From: Fibrobacter sp.
GTDB lineage: Bacteria > Fibrobacterota > Fibrobacteria > Fibrobacterales > Fibrobacteraceae
Assembly (NCBI RefSeq): GCF_017551775.1
Contig: NZ_JAFZKX010000076.1
Coordinates: 1 to 64,000, forward strand
DNA length: 64,000 nucleotides
Reading direction: 5' to 3'
Position 1 is the first letter of the stretch, and each line of letters opens with the position of its first letter. Positions 17,852-26,219 of this stretch are shown here, piece after piece. The translations under genes were made by a program, and so were the position numbers. The notes below the pieces were generated by a model, which did not search any database, had not been told where the DNA came from, and saw only the letters and a list, made by a program, of their open reading frames with translations.

Positions 17852-19369
17852 CTAGCGCTTTTGGAATGTCCTCAAGAAGTTCTGCTTCCGTTTCGGGACG
17901 ACGGCGCCCCTGATGTCGTAGGCAGTTCCCTGTTTTTTTTGCACGCGGGTGCGCGGAGCATTGAATATAGCGTCCGTTTTTTCTTCTTCGATGTTCGCTT
18001 TTAGTTCGGGGAGCGTGAACGTGTAATTTGCGAGCGTCAGCGAATCGCCTTCTATTTCGAGCCCGCTTATGATGACTTTCTTTGACTTCCCGGGTTCTGC
18101 GTTCTCGAATTCCGCGGTCGCTTCTCCGGTCAGGGAAAGCGTGTCTCCTTCGACAAGCCCGTCGAGGACGGGAGTTCCCGAAAGGGTAGCCGTCGTGGTG
18201 CTGTCGTATTTCTTGTCGTTTGCGGTAATGCCCGAAACGGTCAGCGCTTTAGGCGTGATGGAAACAGTGGTTGAACCGCCCGTGAAGTAGTAACCGCGCT
18301 GGTTCGAGAAAATGTTGTTTGTCGTTACCTGTAAATCGTATTCGCCGACATTTACTGCCGTGTAGGCAGGACCGTCGAACCCGAAGGAACCGCGGATGAT
18401 GCTGTTGTCGTAATTGTCGGGCGTGATGAGTACGGTGTAGTTGTTGTAGGGTTTTCCGTTGTACGTCATCGAATTTGGCATGGGGTAGATTTTGATTTCT
18501 TTCATGAACATGCGCAGCATGGGTCTCGTGTGGTTCTGGACCATGGTCCATTTTTCATTAAAGTCCCATAGCTGGCTTGCAGACTGCTTGAATTCTGTTG
18601 TGTCGTACTTGTTGCGGTCGATGAGCTTGCTTAAGTTGTCTATTTTCGAATACCTTGTCGTGGAATCGGCGATGGATTTGGGCGATTTGATGGAATAGAA
18701 GCTTGCGTACGAGGCGGTTATGGTCCCCTCATTGATGCCCGTGATGCCGCCGAAGTTCTTGTAGTTCGAAGCCTCGGGCTGGTAATCGTTGATGGCGTAT
18801 GTCCTTTCGATGGTTCCGTTATTTTGTCCGGTGATGCCGCCAAACTCATAGTATGCTTGGACGGTAGAATTGTCTATATAGGAATCTTGGATTTTTCCGC
18901 TGTTCTGGCCGACAAAGCCGCCGACCATGTTTTCGCCGCGGATTGTGCTGTTGGTAATGAATACGTGGCTGATGGTGGGGGTGGACATTCCGGCGATAAG
19001 CCCGGTGTATCGCCCGCCAAACACTTCGAACTTGTCGAAACCGATGCTGTCGACTGTTCCGGAAAGATCCTTGAATATCCCGACGATGTTGTAGTTGCCC
19101 GCAGAAATTTTCACGTCGCTGATGACGTGCGCGTTGCCGTGCAGTTTCCCGGAAAAACTGGAAATCGGTGCGAAGTTTGCTTCGCCCTTGCCGGAAATGT
19201 CTTTCGTCAGGCGGTACGATGCGTCGTTTGGACAGTCTTCGCGCGCCATCTTGGTAAAGTCGCTATACGATGAAATCAGGTATTCGCCATCGTTATTCAG
19301 CGAAAGTTCGCATTCGGCGTGCAGTGCGATGGGAAAAAGAAATAAAAGTGATGTGTAAATCTTTTTCAT
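17852..19369 (-). CDS. Exported GLUG-repeat protein with MBG/YDG-type domain
   Basis: The start at 19369 follows AGGAGAAAAAC and gives a signal peptide (MKKIYTSLLFLFPIALHA). The 505-aa protein has repeats of GLUG type (about 95-215), for example GGFVGQNSGKI and GGITGQNNGTI, which usually form a right-handed beta-solenoid in adhesins. A beta-sandwich of the MBG/YDG kind follows (about 380-470, KKYDSTTTATLSGTPVLDG). A short basic tail with NAPRTRVQKKQ ends it. Likely a surface or secreted binding protein; the ligand is unknown. It stands alone and is divergent from the heme gene at 19531. Confidence 0.7.
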   Translation of the reverse strand: MKKIYTSLLFLFPIALHAECELSLNNDGEYLISSYSDFTKMAREDCPNDASYRLTKDISGKGEANFAPISSFSGKLHGNAHVISDVKISAGNYNIVGIFKDLSGTVDSIGFDKFEVFGGRYTGLIAGMSTPTISHVFITNSTIRGENMVGGFVGQNSGKIQDSYIDNSTVQAYYEFGGITGQNNGTIERTYAINDYQPEASNYKNFGGITGINEGTITASYASFYSIKSPKSIADSTTRYSKIDNLSKLIDRNKYDTTEFKQSASQLWDFNEKWTMVQNHTRPMLRMFMKEIKIYPMPNSMTYNGKPYNNYTVLITPDNYDNSIIRGSFGFDGPAYTAVNVGEYDLQVTTNNIFSNQRGYYFTGGSTTVSITPKALTVSGITANDKKYDSTTTATLSGTPVLDGLVEGDTLSLTGEATAEFENAEPGKSKKVIISGLEIEGDSLTLANYTFTLPELKANIEEEKTDAIFNAPRTRVQKKQGTAYDIRGAVVPKRKQNFLRTFQKR

Positions 19370-19472
19370 GTTTTTCTCCTTGCCCAAAAAATAAGTAAAT
19401 AAATTGCGAAAAAACCGCTGAAAAACGCCTTTTTTGAAAGGAAGCCGATGAAAAGCATCTAATGGCGGATGG

Positions 19473-19503
19473 ATTACACGGCCCGTGTATTTTTCTATCT
19501 TTG
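19473..19503 (+). promoter_or_regulatory. Promoter of the ahbC-like gene
   Basis: TATCTTTG (19496-19503) with ATTACA (19473-19478) 17 bp upstream as a weak -35. The predicted start near 19508 lies 23 nt before the ATG at 19531. Confidence 0.45.
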
Positions 19504-19530
19504 GGGGCGTTCTTAAACCCCCGAAAAATT

Positions 19531-20703
19531 ATGATCAGCATTACCAAGCTTTTGATGGATACCCCGAATTACGGCGACCAGCTGCGTTACGAACCGCGTG
19601 CCCACGAATCTAAGAACGGTGTGGCTCCCGGTCGCGGCCCCGTGGTGGTATGGAACTGCACCAAGACGTGCAACCTGAGTTGCGTGCACTGTTATGCCCG
19701 CTCCGAGGCCATCAAGTACCAGAACGAACTCTCGCACGAAGAAGGCTTGGCTTTGATTGACCAGCTTGCGGATTTTAAGGTGCCGGTCCTTTTGTTCAGC
19801 GGTGGCGAACCTTTGCTGCGTCCGGACTTCTTTGAACTCGCGAACTATGCGGCAAGCAAGGGGATTCGCCCGACCATCAGCACGAATGGCACTTGCATTA
19901 CCGAGGATGTCGCGAAGAAGCTCAAGGACATGGGTGTGGGTTACGTGGGCATCAGCTTGGATGGCTGCGAGGCGACGCACGACAAGTTCCGCGGCAAGGA
20001 TGGCGCCTACAGGCTTGCACTCCGCGGCATCCGCAACTGCGTGGCGACGGGCCAGAAGGTGGGCCTCCGCTTCACGATTACGCGCTACAACGTGCAGGAC
20101 CTGAATGCGATTTTCGATTTGCTCGAAAGCGAGAATATCGACCGCGTGTGCTTCTACCACCTGGTGTATAGCGGACGCGGTTCCGCGATGGTCGAAAATG
20201 ACCTGAACCACGAAGAAAGCCGCAAGGCGATGGATCTTATTATCGACCGCACGCTCGACTTCAAGAAGCGTGGCATCGACAAGGAAATCCTGACCGTCGA
20301 CAACCACGCCGACGCCGTCTACCTGTACCTGCGCATGAAGCGCGAAGACCCGGCCCGTGCGGAAAAGGTGCTGGAACTTATCCAGCGTAACGGCGGCAAC
20401 CGCAGCGGCATGGCTTTCGGCAACATCGACAGCATCGGTAACGTTCACCCTGACCAGTTTACGCAGTACATTACGCTCGGCAATGTGCGTGAGCGCAGCT
20501 TCGGTGAAATCTGGAGCGATGAGAGCAACCCGATTATGGCGGGCCTCAAGAACAGGAAGCCCATTCTGAAGGGACGCTGCCCCAAGTGCGCCTACCTGAA
20601 CCTCTGCAACGGCAACTTCCGCACCCGCGCCGAAGCCGTGACCGGTGACTTCTGGGAACAGGACCCGGCCTGCTATTTGACCGACGAAGAAATATGTGGC
20701 TAG
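19531..20703 (+). CDS. ahbC: Radical SAM enzyme of the AhbC/NirJ family (heme synthesis from siroheme)
   Basis: The start at 19531 (MISITKLLMDTPNYGD) matches the usual beginning of AhbC/NirJ proteins. The 390-aa enzyme has PVVVWNCTKTCNLSCVHCYA; the cluster ligands are Cys47, Cys51 and Cys54. FSGGEPLL follows, and a SPASM-like end carries CPKCAYLNLCNGN. Family knowledge: AhbC removes the C2 and C7 acetate side chains of 12,18-didecarboxysiroheme to give Fe-coproporphyrin III; NirJ acts on the same substrate for heme d1. No nirF/nirN or cd1 nitrite reductase genes are near, and hemA/hemC are, so AhbC is preferred. The next gene is the siroheme decarboxylase. Confidence 0.8.
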   Translation: MISITKLLMDTPNYGDQLRYEPRAHESKNGVAPGRGPVVVWNCTKTCNLSCVHCYARSEAIKYQNELSHEEGLALIDQLADFKVPVLLFSGGEPLLRPDFFELANYAASKGIRPTISTNGTCITEDVAKKLKDMGVGYVGISLDGCEATHDKFRGKDGAYRLALRGIRNCVATGQKVGLRFTITRYNVQDLNAIFDLLESENIDRVCFYHLVYSGRGSAMVENDLNHEESRKAMDLIIDRTLDFKKRGIDKEILTVDNHADAVYLYLRMKREDPARAEKVLELIQRNGGNRSGMAFGNIDSIGNVHPDQFTQYITLGNVRERSFGEIWSDESNPIMAGLKNRKPILKGRCPKCAYLNLCNGNFRTRAEAVTGDFWEQDPACYLTDEEICG

Positions 20704-20707
20704 CGAA

Positions 20708-20744
20708 GTGTCATTCTGAGGACCGAAGGGACGAAGAATCTAGG
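20708..20744. repeat. Dispersed repeat copy (TCATTCTGAG...GAATCTAGG)
   Basis: Lies between ahbC and ahbAB. It matches the TCATTCTGAG...CGAAGGATCTAG pattern also found inside the cobA-hemD gene at 27124 and 27483. Similar sequences are common interspersed repeats in many bacteria. Confidence 0.65.
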
Positions 20745-20761
20745 CTCCAAGGCATATTTTT

Positions 20762-21760
20762 ATGACTGCGCTTGAACAACATATCCTTGATGTGATACAG
20801 GACGCCTTCCCGCTGGAAGAGCGCCCGTACCAGGTACTTGCGGATATGTTGAACGCGCAGGGGAGTGCGGGCGATGCGTCTCGCGAGTTTACGGAACAGC
20901 AGGTATTTGATGCGGTCGAAAGCCTGCGCCACTCTGGCATTATCCGACGCATTGGTGGCATCTACGACTCTCATAGATTGGGCTTTATTTCGCGCCTGTG
21001 TGCGGGCAAGGTCCCGTCGGTTGCGACCGGAGCCGCAGACGATTCCGCCCTCGATTTTTTTGCCGCCGCCGTCAATGAAATTCACGCGATTACTCATAAC
21101 TACGTGCGCTCCCATGAATACAACGTCTGGTTTACCGTTATTGCGGAGTCCGAAGGCGAAATTTGCAGGATTGTCGATGGGCTTTGTGCCGCAACTGCTT
21201 TGCACGATGTGCGTGTCCTTTCTGCGACGGAAAAGTTCAAGATAAATACGGTAATGGGGAAGGCGTCTGCCGGAAGGAATGCGCCCATGCGGACGGTTGG
21301 TAATGGGGCGAAAGAGCCTCTTTCCGGCGCTTTGGCCGCTTCCGATCGTGAGCGCATCCGCATTGCCTGCGGCGATATCCCGCATACGCTCACGCCTTTC
21401 AAGGACTGGAATGTTTCCGTCGATGGCCTCCGCGAAGACCTGATTCAAAAAAGGATGCGTCGTTTCGGAGCCATTTTACGCCATCAGCAGGCGGGATTCG
21501 CGCATAATGCGATGGTCTGCTTTGATGCACTCGCCGATGCCGGCGCGGTTTTAGCGAAAAATCCCCATATTTCCCATTGCTATGAACGTCCGGCTTTCGA
21601 GGGATTTCCTTACACGCTCTACGCGATGATGCATGCGCAGTCTCCCGAAGAGCTGGACTCGTTTATAAAGGATGCTGCCGCGGCACTTGGCAATCCGGAT
21701 TACGTCGTGCTCCATTCGATTCGCGAACTCAAGAAAACGAGTTTCCGCTTTTTCGAATAG
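20762..21760 (+). CDS. ahbAB: Fused siroheme decarboxylase AhbA-AhbB
   Basis: Single AhbA or AhbB subunits are about 150-170 aa, but this protein is 332 aa. It shows two Lrp/AsnC-like units: a helix-turn-helix plus ferredoxin-like half at about 1-165 (VFDAVESLRHSGIIRRIGG) and another at about 195-332 (QKRMRRFGAILRHQQAGF). A Gly/Ala-rich linker joins them. Family knowledge: AhbAB (or NirDL) decarboxylates the C12 and C18 acetates of siroheme. Natural NirD-NirL fusions exist. Placement right after the ahbC-like gene supports the pathway. The HTH is structural in this family, not a DNA-binding regulator. Confidence 0.85.
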   Translation: MTALEQHILDVIQDAFPLEERPYQVLADMLNAQGSAGDASREFTEQQVFDAVESLRHSGIIRRIGGIYDSHRLGFISRLCAGKVPSVATGAADDSALDFFAAAVNEIHAITHNYVRSHEYNVWFTVIAESEGEICRIVDGLCAATALHDVRVLSATEKFKINTVMGKASAGRNAPMRTVGNGAKEPLSGALAASDRERIRIACGDIPHTLTPFKDWNVSVDGLREDLIQKRMRRFGAILRHQQAGFAHNAMVCFDALADAGAVLAKNPHISHCYERPAFEGFPYTLYAMMHAQSPEELDSFIKDAAAALGNPDYVVLHSIRELKKTSFRFFE

Positions 21761-21771
21761 GACATCTGTAT

Positions 21772-22581
21772 TTATAACAAATTAATGTACGCCCCGATGC
21801 GGTGGCCGGTCTCGAATCCGAACAGGTTACCCTTGTGGATTTCATAATCGAGCCCGACACCAATCGGCAGTCCGGAAAAGTTGAATGACCTCATGACGTC
21901 GAACCTCATTTTGAAACCGCGGTACTTGTCGTCCATTTTGCGGAAGGGAGTATCCAGGTTCCTGTTTTCGGAATCGTCAATCCGGGCTCCATACAGGAAC
22001 GTTTCGCTGAATTTCCATCCCGTTTTTAGCGTTTCGTCCCAGTTCTGCTTCCATACGAACGATGCCTTCAGGCCGATTTCGTCGCCGGGCTTGTAGTTCT
22101 TGTCTTCGAGAAATTTGCTGTAGCGGAATGCGGTGCCGAACGTGACTGCCTTGGATATTTGCAGATAGGTGTATGGCTCGAAATTCATGCGATGGAATCT
22201 ATGGAGCTGCGAGCCCTCTCCGGGCGGAAGCCGCCAGCTCACATCGATGCCTATGTTCTTGTAGACGAGGCTGCGCAATCCGAGGTAAGTTTCGTTGAAT
22301 CCGTTTACGTGCAGGTTGCAGTAATTGTGGAGGTAGCCTTCGGTAGAAAGTTCGTAACTGTAGCTCAAGAATCGGAAGGAGGCGTCGACATATAAGCTAA
22401 AGCGACGGACGGGCGAAAACTCGGCCGAGACCTTTGTATCGAGGCTGTAGATGTCGTCGTTGAGTTCGAAGGTGGTTTCAATATTTATATTTGTGGCAGG
22501 GGGAAGTACCGGGTGTAAAACCTCTGTGGCCATGCAATGAAGCGCGGCGCAAAGCAGTGTTAATCCGATTCTCTTGAACAT
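21772..22581 (-). CDS. Predicted outer-membrane beta-barrel protein
   Basis: A 269-aa protein with a signal peptide (MFKRIGLTLLCAALHCMA). Alternating aromatic/polar strands throughout (RFSLYVDASFRFLSYSY, MNFEPYTYLQISKAV, FKMRFDVMRSFNF) and a closing strand HRIGAYINLL fit an outer-membrane barrel. No specific family recognised. It lies opposite to the heme genes, ends 12 bp from the ahbAB stop, and is divergent from the CotH-like gene at 22613. Confidence 0.65.
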   Translation of the reverse strand: MFKRIGLTLLCAALHCMATEVLHPVLPPATNINIETTFELNDDIYSLDTKVSAEFSPVRRFSLYVDASFRFLSYSYELSTEGYLHNYCNLHVNGFNETYLGLRSLVYKNIGIDVSWRLPPGEGSQLHRFHRMNFEPYTYLQISKAVTFGTAFRYSKFLEDKNYKPGDEIGLKASFVWKQNWDETLKTGWKFSETFLYGARIDDSENRNLDTPFRKMDDKYRGFKMRFDVMRSFNFSGLPIGVGLDYEIHKGNLFGFETGHRIGAYINLL

Positions 22582-22612
22582 TGTTCTAAAAATATATTAT
22601 TTTGACAAACGA

Positions 22613-23857
22613 ATGAGGAAGTGCTTGCGAATACTTCTATTGCCATTACTGTTGCCGCTGTTGCTATGTGGCTGTGTTTGGGATGGCACCGAGGATTCTC
22701 CGGAGTTTCTTCCGTTGGACGATTCGCAGTATCCATACGCGGACTTGCCCCGCATTGTTATTGAGACAGAGGGTTTCAAGGAAATTCGCGAGAGGGAAAC
22801 GGAAATACCGTCGCACTTGCAGATATATGGCGAAAACGCTCCTGAAAGTCCGGTTTTCTCCCTCACGGTGCGCGGTCGCGGCAATTCGAGTTTCAAGATG
22901 CCCAAGTACGGCATGAAACTCGAGTTTGATGAGAAGATCAGTCTCTTCGGGATGCCCGAGAACAGGGACTGGGCGCTTGTCGGTAATTTCGGCGACAAGA
23001 CGCACTTGCGCAACTTCATGATGACCCGCCTTTCGGAATGGCTGATGGCGCGCTACACTCCGCGTTGCCGGTATGTGGAAGTGTTTCTGAACCGCAAGTA
23101 CGTTGGGCTTTACCTGCTTTCGGAGACGGTGAAGGTCGGCAAGGCCCGCGTGAACATCGCCAAGAACGATTCCTCGTTCCTGTTCGAGAAAGAGAGCAGC
23201 AAGAAGCAGGATTCGCCTTTTATCACGACCTCCATGGGCTACTCGTTCCATGTGAAGAACCCGCGCGACTTGAAACCCGAGTCGGCGGATATGCTCTTGT
23301 CGCACCTGAACGAATTCGAGTATTTCCTCCAGCATGGCAGCGCCCGCAGCGGGAAGGAAACGTACGAATGGATTGATATGTATGACTTCTTGCGCTACTA
23401 CTGGGTCCAGGAATTTTCGAAGAACGAAGACGGCATCTTTGCGCGCAGCATATTCATGACTTGGCAAAAGGGCGGCCTGCTGCATTTCGGTCCTCTGTGG
23501 GATTTCGATATATCGTTCGGCAACGAGTCTTACAAGAAGAACCGTCCGGCTGATGGCTGGTACATCCGTAATTACCATTGGTTCAATTACATCATGAAGG
23601 ATCCTGGGGTGAGGAAGGCCGTTCGCGATTATTGGTTTGAAAATCGTGATATTTTCCATTCGCTTGTGGACAGCGTTCCCCTTTACGTGTCGAATATTTC
23701 CCGTGCCCTCGAAAATGAATACAGGCGTTGGCCCATTATGGAAAATACCGAGAACTGGGCGCTCAAGGACCCTTACAAGGATTACGACGAGGCTTTGGAT
23801 TCCCTTGTCCTGTGGATGGAAGCCCGCTATGAATGGATAAACAACGCGCTGAAATAG
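22613..23857 (+). CDS. CotH-family lipoprotein
   Basis: The start at 22613 gives MRKCLRILLLPLLLPLLLCGC, a lipoprotein signal. The 414-aa protein shows the CotH pattern: RGRGNSSF (about 83-90), then KYGMKLEF. It continues with a kinase-like core containing YVGLYLLSETVKVGK and LWDFDISFGNES. Family knowledge: CotH proteins are atypical protein kinases; Bacillus CotH phosphorylates spore coat proteins. In lipid-anchored form in an FCB bacterium the target is unknown. It interrupts the heme block and shows no link to it beyond position. Confidence 0.8.
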   Translation: MRKCLRILLLPLLLPLLLCGCVWDGTEDSPEFLPLDDSQYPYADLPRIVIETEGFKEIRERETEIPSHLQIYGENAPESPVFSLTVRGRGNSSFKMPKYGMKLEFDEKISLFGMPENRDWALVGNFGDKTHLRNFMMTRLSEWLMARYTPRCRYVEVFLNRKYVGLYLLSETVKVGKARVNIAKNDSSFLFEKESSKKQDSPFITTSMGYSFHVKNPRDLKPESADMLLSHLNEFEYFLQHGSARSGKETYEWIDMYDFLRYYWVQEFSKNEDGIFARSIFMTWQKGGLLHFGPLWDFDISFGNESYKKNRPADGWYIRNYHWFNYIMKDPGVRKAVRDYWFENRDIFHSLVDSVPLYVSNISRALENEYRRWPIMENTENWALKDPYKDYDEALDSLVLWMEARYEWINNALK

Positions 23858-23898
23858 CGTGTGTGCCGGGCGGCTCCTTATTTTTCTAAATTGTCTCC

Positions 23899-25194
23899 AT
23901 GCGCAAAATTTACATGGCAGGCATGAGCCACAAGGTGGCAGAAATCGCGATCCGCGAGAAGTTCTACATCCCGATGGATGTCAAGACTGCCGCACTTGAA
24001 AAATCCCCGTTCGATGAACTTTTGATTCTTGCTACCTGCAACCGTACCGAGGTGTACGTGGCTTCTGACCGCGAACTGGAAGCTCATGAACTTTCGCGCT
24101 ACGTCTGTAGCCTCGCGGGGCAGGACTACGAAAATTTTGCGAATTTCTTTTACGAAAAGAGCGGTGACGATGTGGCGCACCATGTGATGAACGTCTGTGC
24201 CGGCCTTGATTCTGTTGCCGTGGGCGAAGACCAGATTTTGCACCAGATTGGCCGTGCCTACGAGACGGCGCACCAATACGGGGCGACGGGAAATACCCTG
24301 AACAAGCTGTTCCAGGGGGCCATCCATACGACCAAGCGCATCAAGACGGAGACGAACCTGAGCAAGCTCAGTTGCAATATCCCGTTCTTGGCGATGAAGC
24401 AGGTGCAGCGCACGTTCGACGATCTTGAAAACCGCACCGTGTATATCGTTGGGCTGGGCGAGATGGGTTCCCTGATGCTCAAGTACGTGCAGGAGAATAC
24501 GACGAAGATTTTTGCGAGCAGCAAGACGTTCGCGAACGCCGAAAAGTTTGCCGACGTGCTTACGCCAGTCCCGTTCGAAGACCGTTATGCGGTGCTCGGC
24601 AAGTGCGACGTGGTGATACTCTGCAGCGCCTGCCACGAACCGATTGTCACGAAAGACGAATTTGTAAAGGCCTGCCGTTTTGGTGCGGAACAATGCGAAG
24701 CGGTTGAATCCAAACGCCTTGTAATCGATCTCGGAAGCCCGCGCAATGCGGAATCGAGCATCGGTGAACTCGATGGCGTGGAATACGTGTGCGTCGACGA
24801 TCTTGAAAAAATCGTTTCGGAAAACCGCCGCCTGCGCATGGTGGAACTTGATGCCGCGCAGAAGATTTTGAAGGAAGGCACGGAAGAATTTTTGCAGTGG
24901 TACCGCATGGATGACGTGGCGAAGGCGATAAACGTGTTCGCCGATACGATGGTGCGTACCGCGAATGAGGAGTGCGGAAAACTGCTCCGTTCCTTGCCCG
25001 ACTTGCCGGAAGAAGACCGCGAACGCATAGCGATGATGTACGAGCGTTTTGCCAAGAAGATGGCGAACGATTATCTGTACAAGGTGAAGGCCGAAAATTC
25101 AAAAGAAGACGTGAAGGTCTTCCTCAGGTGTCTGGATTCGGCCGGAAAACGTCATCAGGCTCGCGATGCGGAATCTCTCGGAGGAGGAAACTAG
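23899..25194 (+). CDS. hemA: Glutamyl-tRNA reductase
   Basis: 431 aa, the usual length. The catalytic Cys is in LATCNRTEVY (Cys47). The NADPH Rossmann segment VYIVGLGEMG is near residue 183 and the C-terminal dimerisation helices are present. It reduces Glu-tRNA(Glu) to glutamate-1-semialdehyde, the first step of C5-type tetrapyrrole synthesis. The partner HemL (aminomutase) is not in this window. The stop abuts the hemC start with no gap, so translation may be coupled. A GGAGGA sequence inside the end of hemA can serve as the hemC ribosome site. Confidence 0.95.
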   Translation: MRKIYMAGMSHKVAEIAIREKFYIPMDVKTAALEKSPFDELLILATCNRTEVYVASDRELEAHELSRYVCSLAGQDYENFANFFYEKSGDDVAHHVMNVCAGLDSVAVGEDQILHQIGRAYETAHQYGATGNTLNKLFQGAIHTTKRIKTETNLSKLSCNIPFLAMKQVQRTFDDLENRTVYIVGLGEMGSLMLKYVQENTTKIFASSKTFANAEKFADVLTPVPFEDRYAVLGKCDVVILCSACHEPIVTKDEFVKACRFGAEQCEAVESKRLVIDLGSPRNAESSIGELDGVEYVCVDDLEKIVSENRRLRMVELDAAQKILKEGTEEFLQWYRMDDVAKAINVFADTMVRTANEECGKLLRSLPDLPEEDRERIAMMYERFAKKMANDYLYKVKAENSKEDVKVFLRCLDSAGKRHQARDAESLGGGN

Positions 25195-26208
25195 ATGGGT
25201 AACGCCTTGTTACGTGTCGCGACGCGCCAGAGCGCTCTTGCGTTGGCTCAGACCAAGATGGCCGCCGATGCTATTGCTGCCGTTGCGGGTATAGGGTACG
25301 AACTTGTGCCGATGACGACTGAAGGCGATCGTAGGCTAGACAAGTCCCTGGCCAGTTTTGGCGGGAAGGGCGTCTTTATCAAGGAACTTGAGGTTGCTCT
25401 GCTCGAAGGCCGCGCCGATATTGCGGTGCATAGCTTGAAGGACATGCCTGCCGAGGTGTTGCCCGAATTTAAGCTTGCCGCGGTGCTTGAGCGCGAAGAC
25501 CCGCGTGATGCGTTTATTGCCCGCGGTGGTGCGGAGGGCACGAAGTTCATGGATTTGCCCGCGGGTGCCCGCGTCGGTACCGGGAGTATCCGCCGTGTGG
25601 TGCAGTTGAAGGCGCTTCGCCCCGATATCGAGTACGTGCCGATTCGCGGGAACATCCAGACGCGTCTCTCTAAACTCGAGGAACTTGATGGGGTTGTGCT
25701 AGCGGCCGCTGGCCTCAAGCGCATGGGCCTTGCCGACCGTGTGACGGAATATTTTGACACCGAAAAGGTCTTGCCTGCGTCGGGCCAGGGAATTTTGGCG
25801 ATAGAAACGCTTAGCCCGTCTGCCATTCAGGAGCCGCAAAGCGGCGATAGAATCCAAGCCATTCTCTCCCGCGTAAACCATGCGCCGACTTATTGCATCG
25901 CCGTTGCCGAGATGGCTTTCCTCAAGGCGCTCAATGCGGGCTGCCAGTTCCCCGTGGCGAGTTTCGCTGAATTTGCTTCTCTGTCCGGAAAAAATGAATT
26001 TGCAAATGATTCGCAAATTCAAAATGCTTCGCAAATTATGAAAATTCGCGGAATCTACTGGGACGAAGCCTCCCGGCGACTGCTCCGCGCGGAACATCAA
26101 TGCCCGATGAATTCGGGTATGTCTGATGAAGGCGATTTTGCGGATGCCGTCAACAAGGCGCGTGAACTCGGTATAGCCCTCGCCGAAAAAATAAAGAATG
26201 AATTGTAG
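25195..26208 (+). CDS. hemC: Porphobilinogen deaminase (hydroxymethylbilane synthase)
   Basis: 337 aa. Typical segments: RVATRQSALALAQT, SLKDMPAE, and the dipyrromethane-cofactor Cys in LNAGCQFPV. It condenses four porphobilinogens to hydroxymethylbilane. It is longer than usual because about 20 residues are inserted after the cofactor loop (about 262-283). There the DNA has short repeats of the TTCGCAAATT type and codes for Asn/Gln/Ser-rich sequence. The catalytic parts around it look intact. The start codon directly follows the hemA stop. Confidence 0.94.
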   Translation: MGNALLRVATRQSALALAQTKMAADAIAAVAGIGYELVPMTTEGDRRLDKSLASFGGKGVFIKELEVALLEGRADIAVHSLKDMPAEVLPEFKLAAVLEREDPRDAFIARGGAEGTKFMDLPAGARVGTGSIRRVVQLKALRPDIEYVPIRGNIQTRLSKLEELDGVVLAAAGLKRMGLADRVTEYFDTEKVLPASGQGILAIETLSPSAIQEPQSGDRIQAILSRVNHAPTYCIAVAEMAFLKALNAGCQFPVASFAEFASLSGKNEFANDSQIQNASQIMKIRGIYWDEASRRLLRAEHQCPMNSGMSDEGDFADAVNKARELGIALAEKIKNEL

Positions 26209-26219
26209 GTGGATTTGAG

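Noticed and set aside
19531-21760. Heme d1 (nitrite reductase) synthesis instead of heme
   Set aside because: NirJ and NirDL would look similar, but no nirF, nirN or cd1 reductase genes are present and early tetrapyrrole genes are. Kept as an alternative only.
22613-23857. A role of the CotH-like lipoprotein in heme metabolism
   Set aside because: It only sits between heme genes; it is a surface-type lipoprotein with no link to tetrapyrroles.
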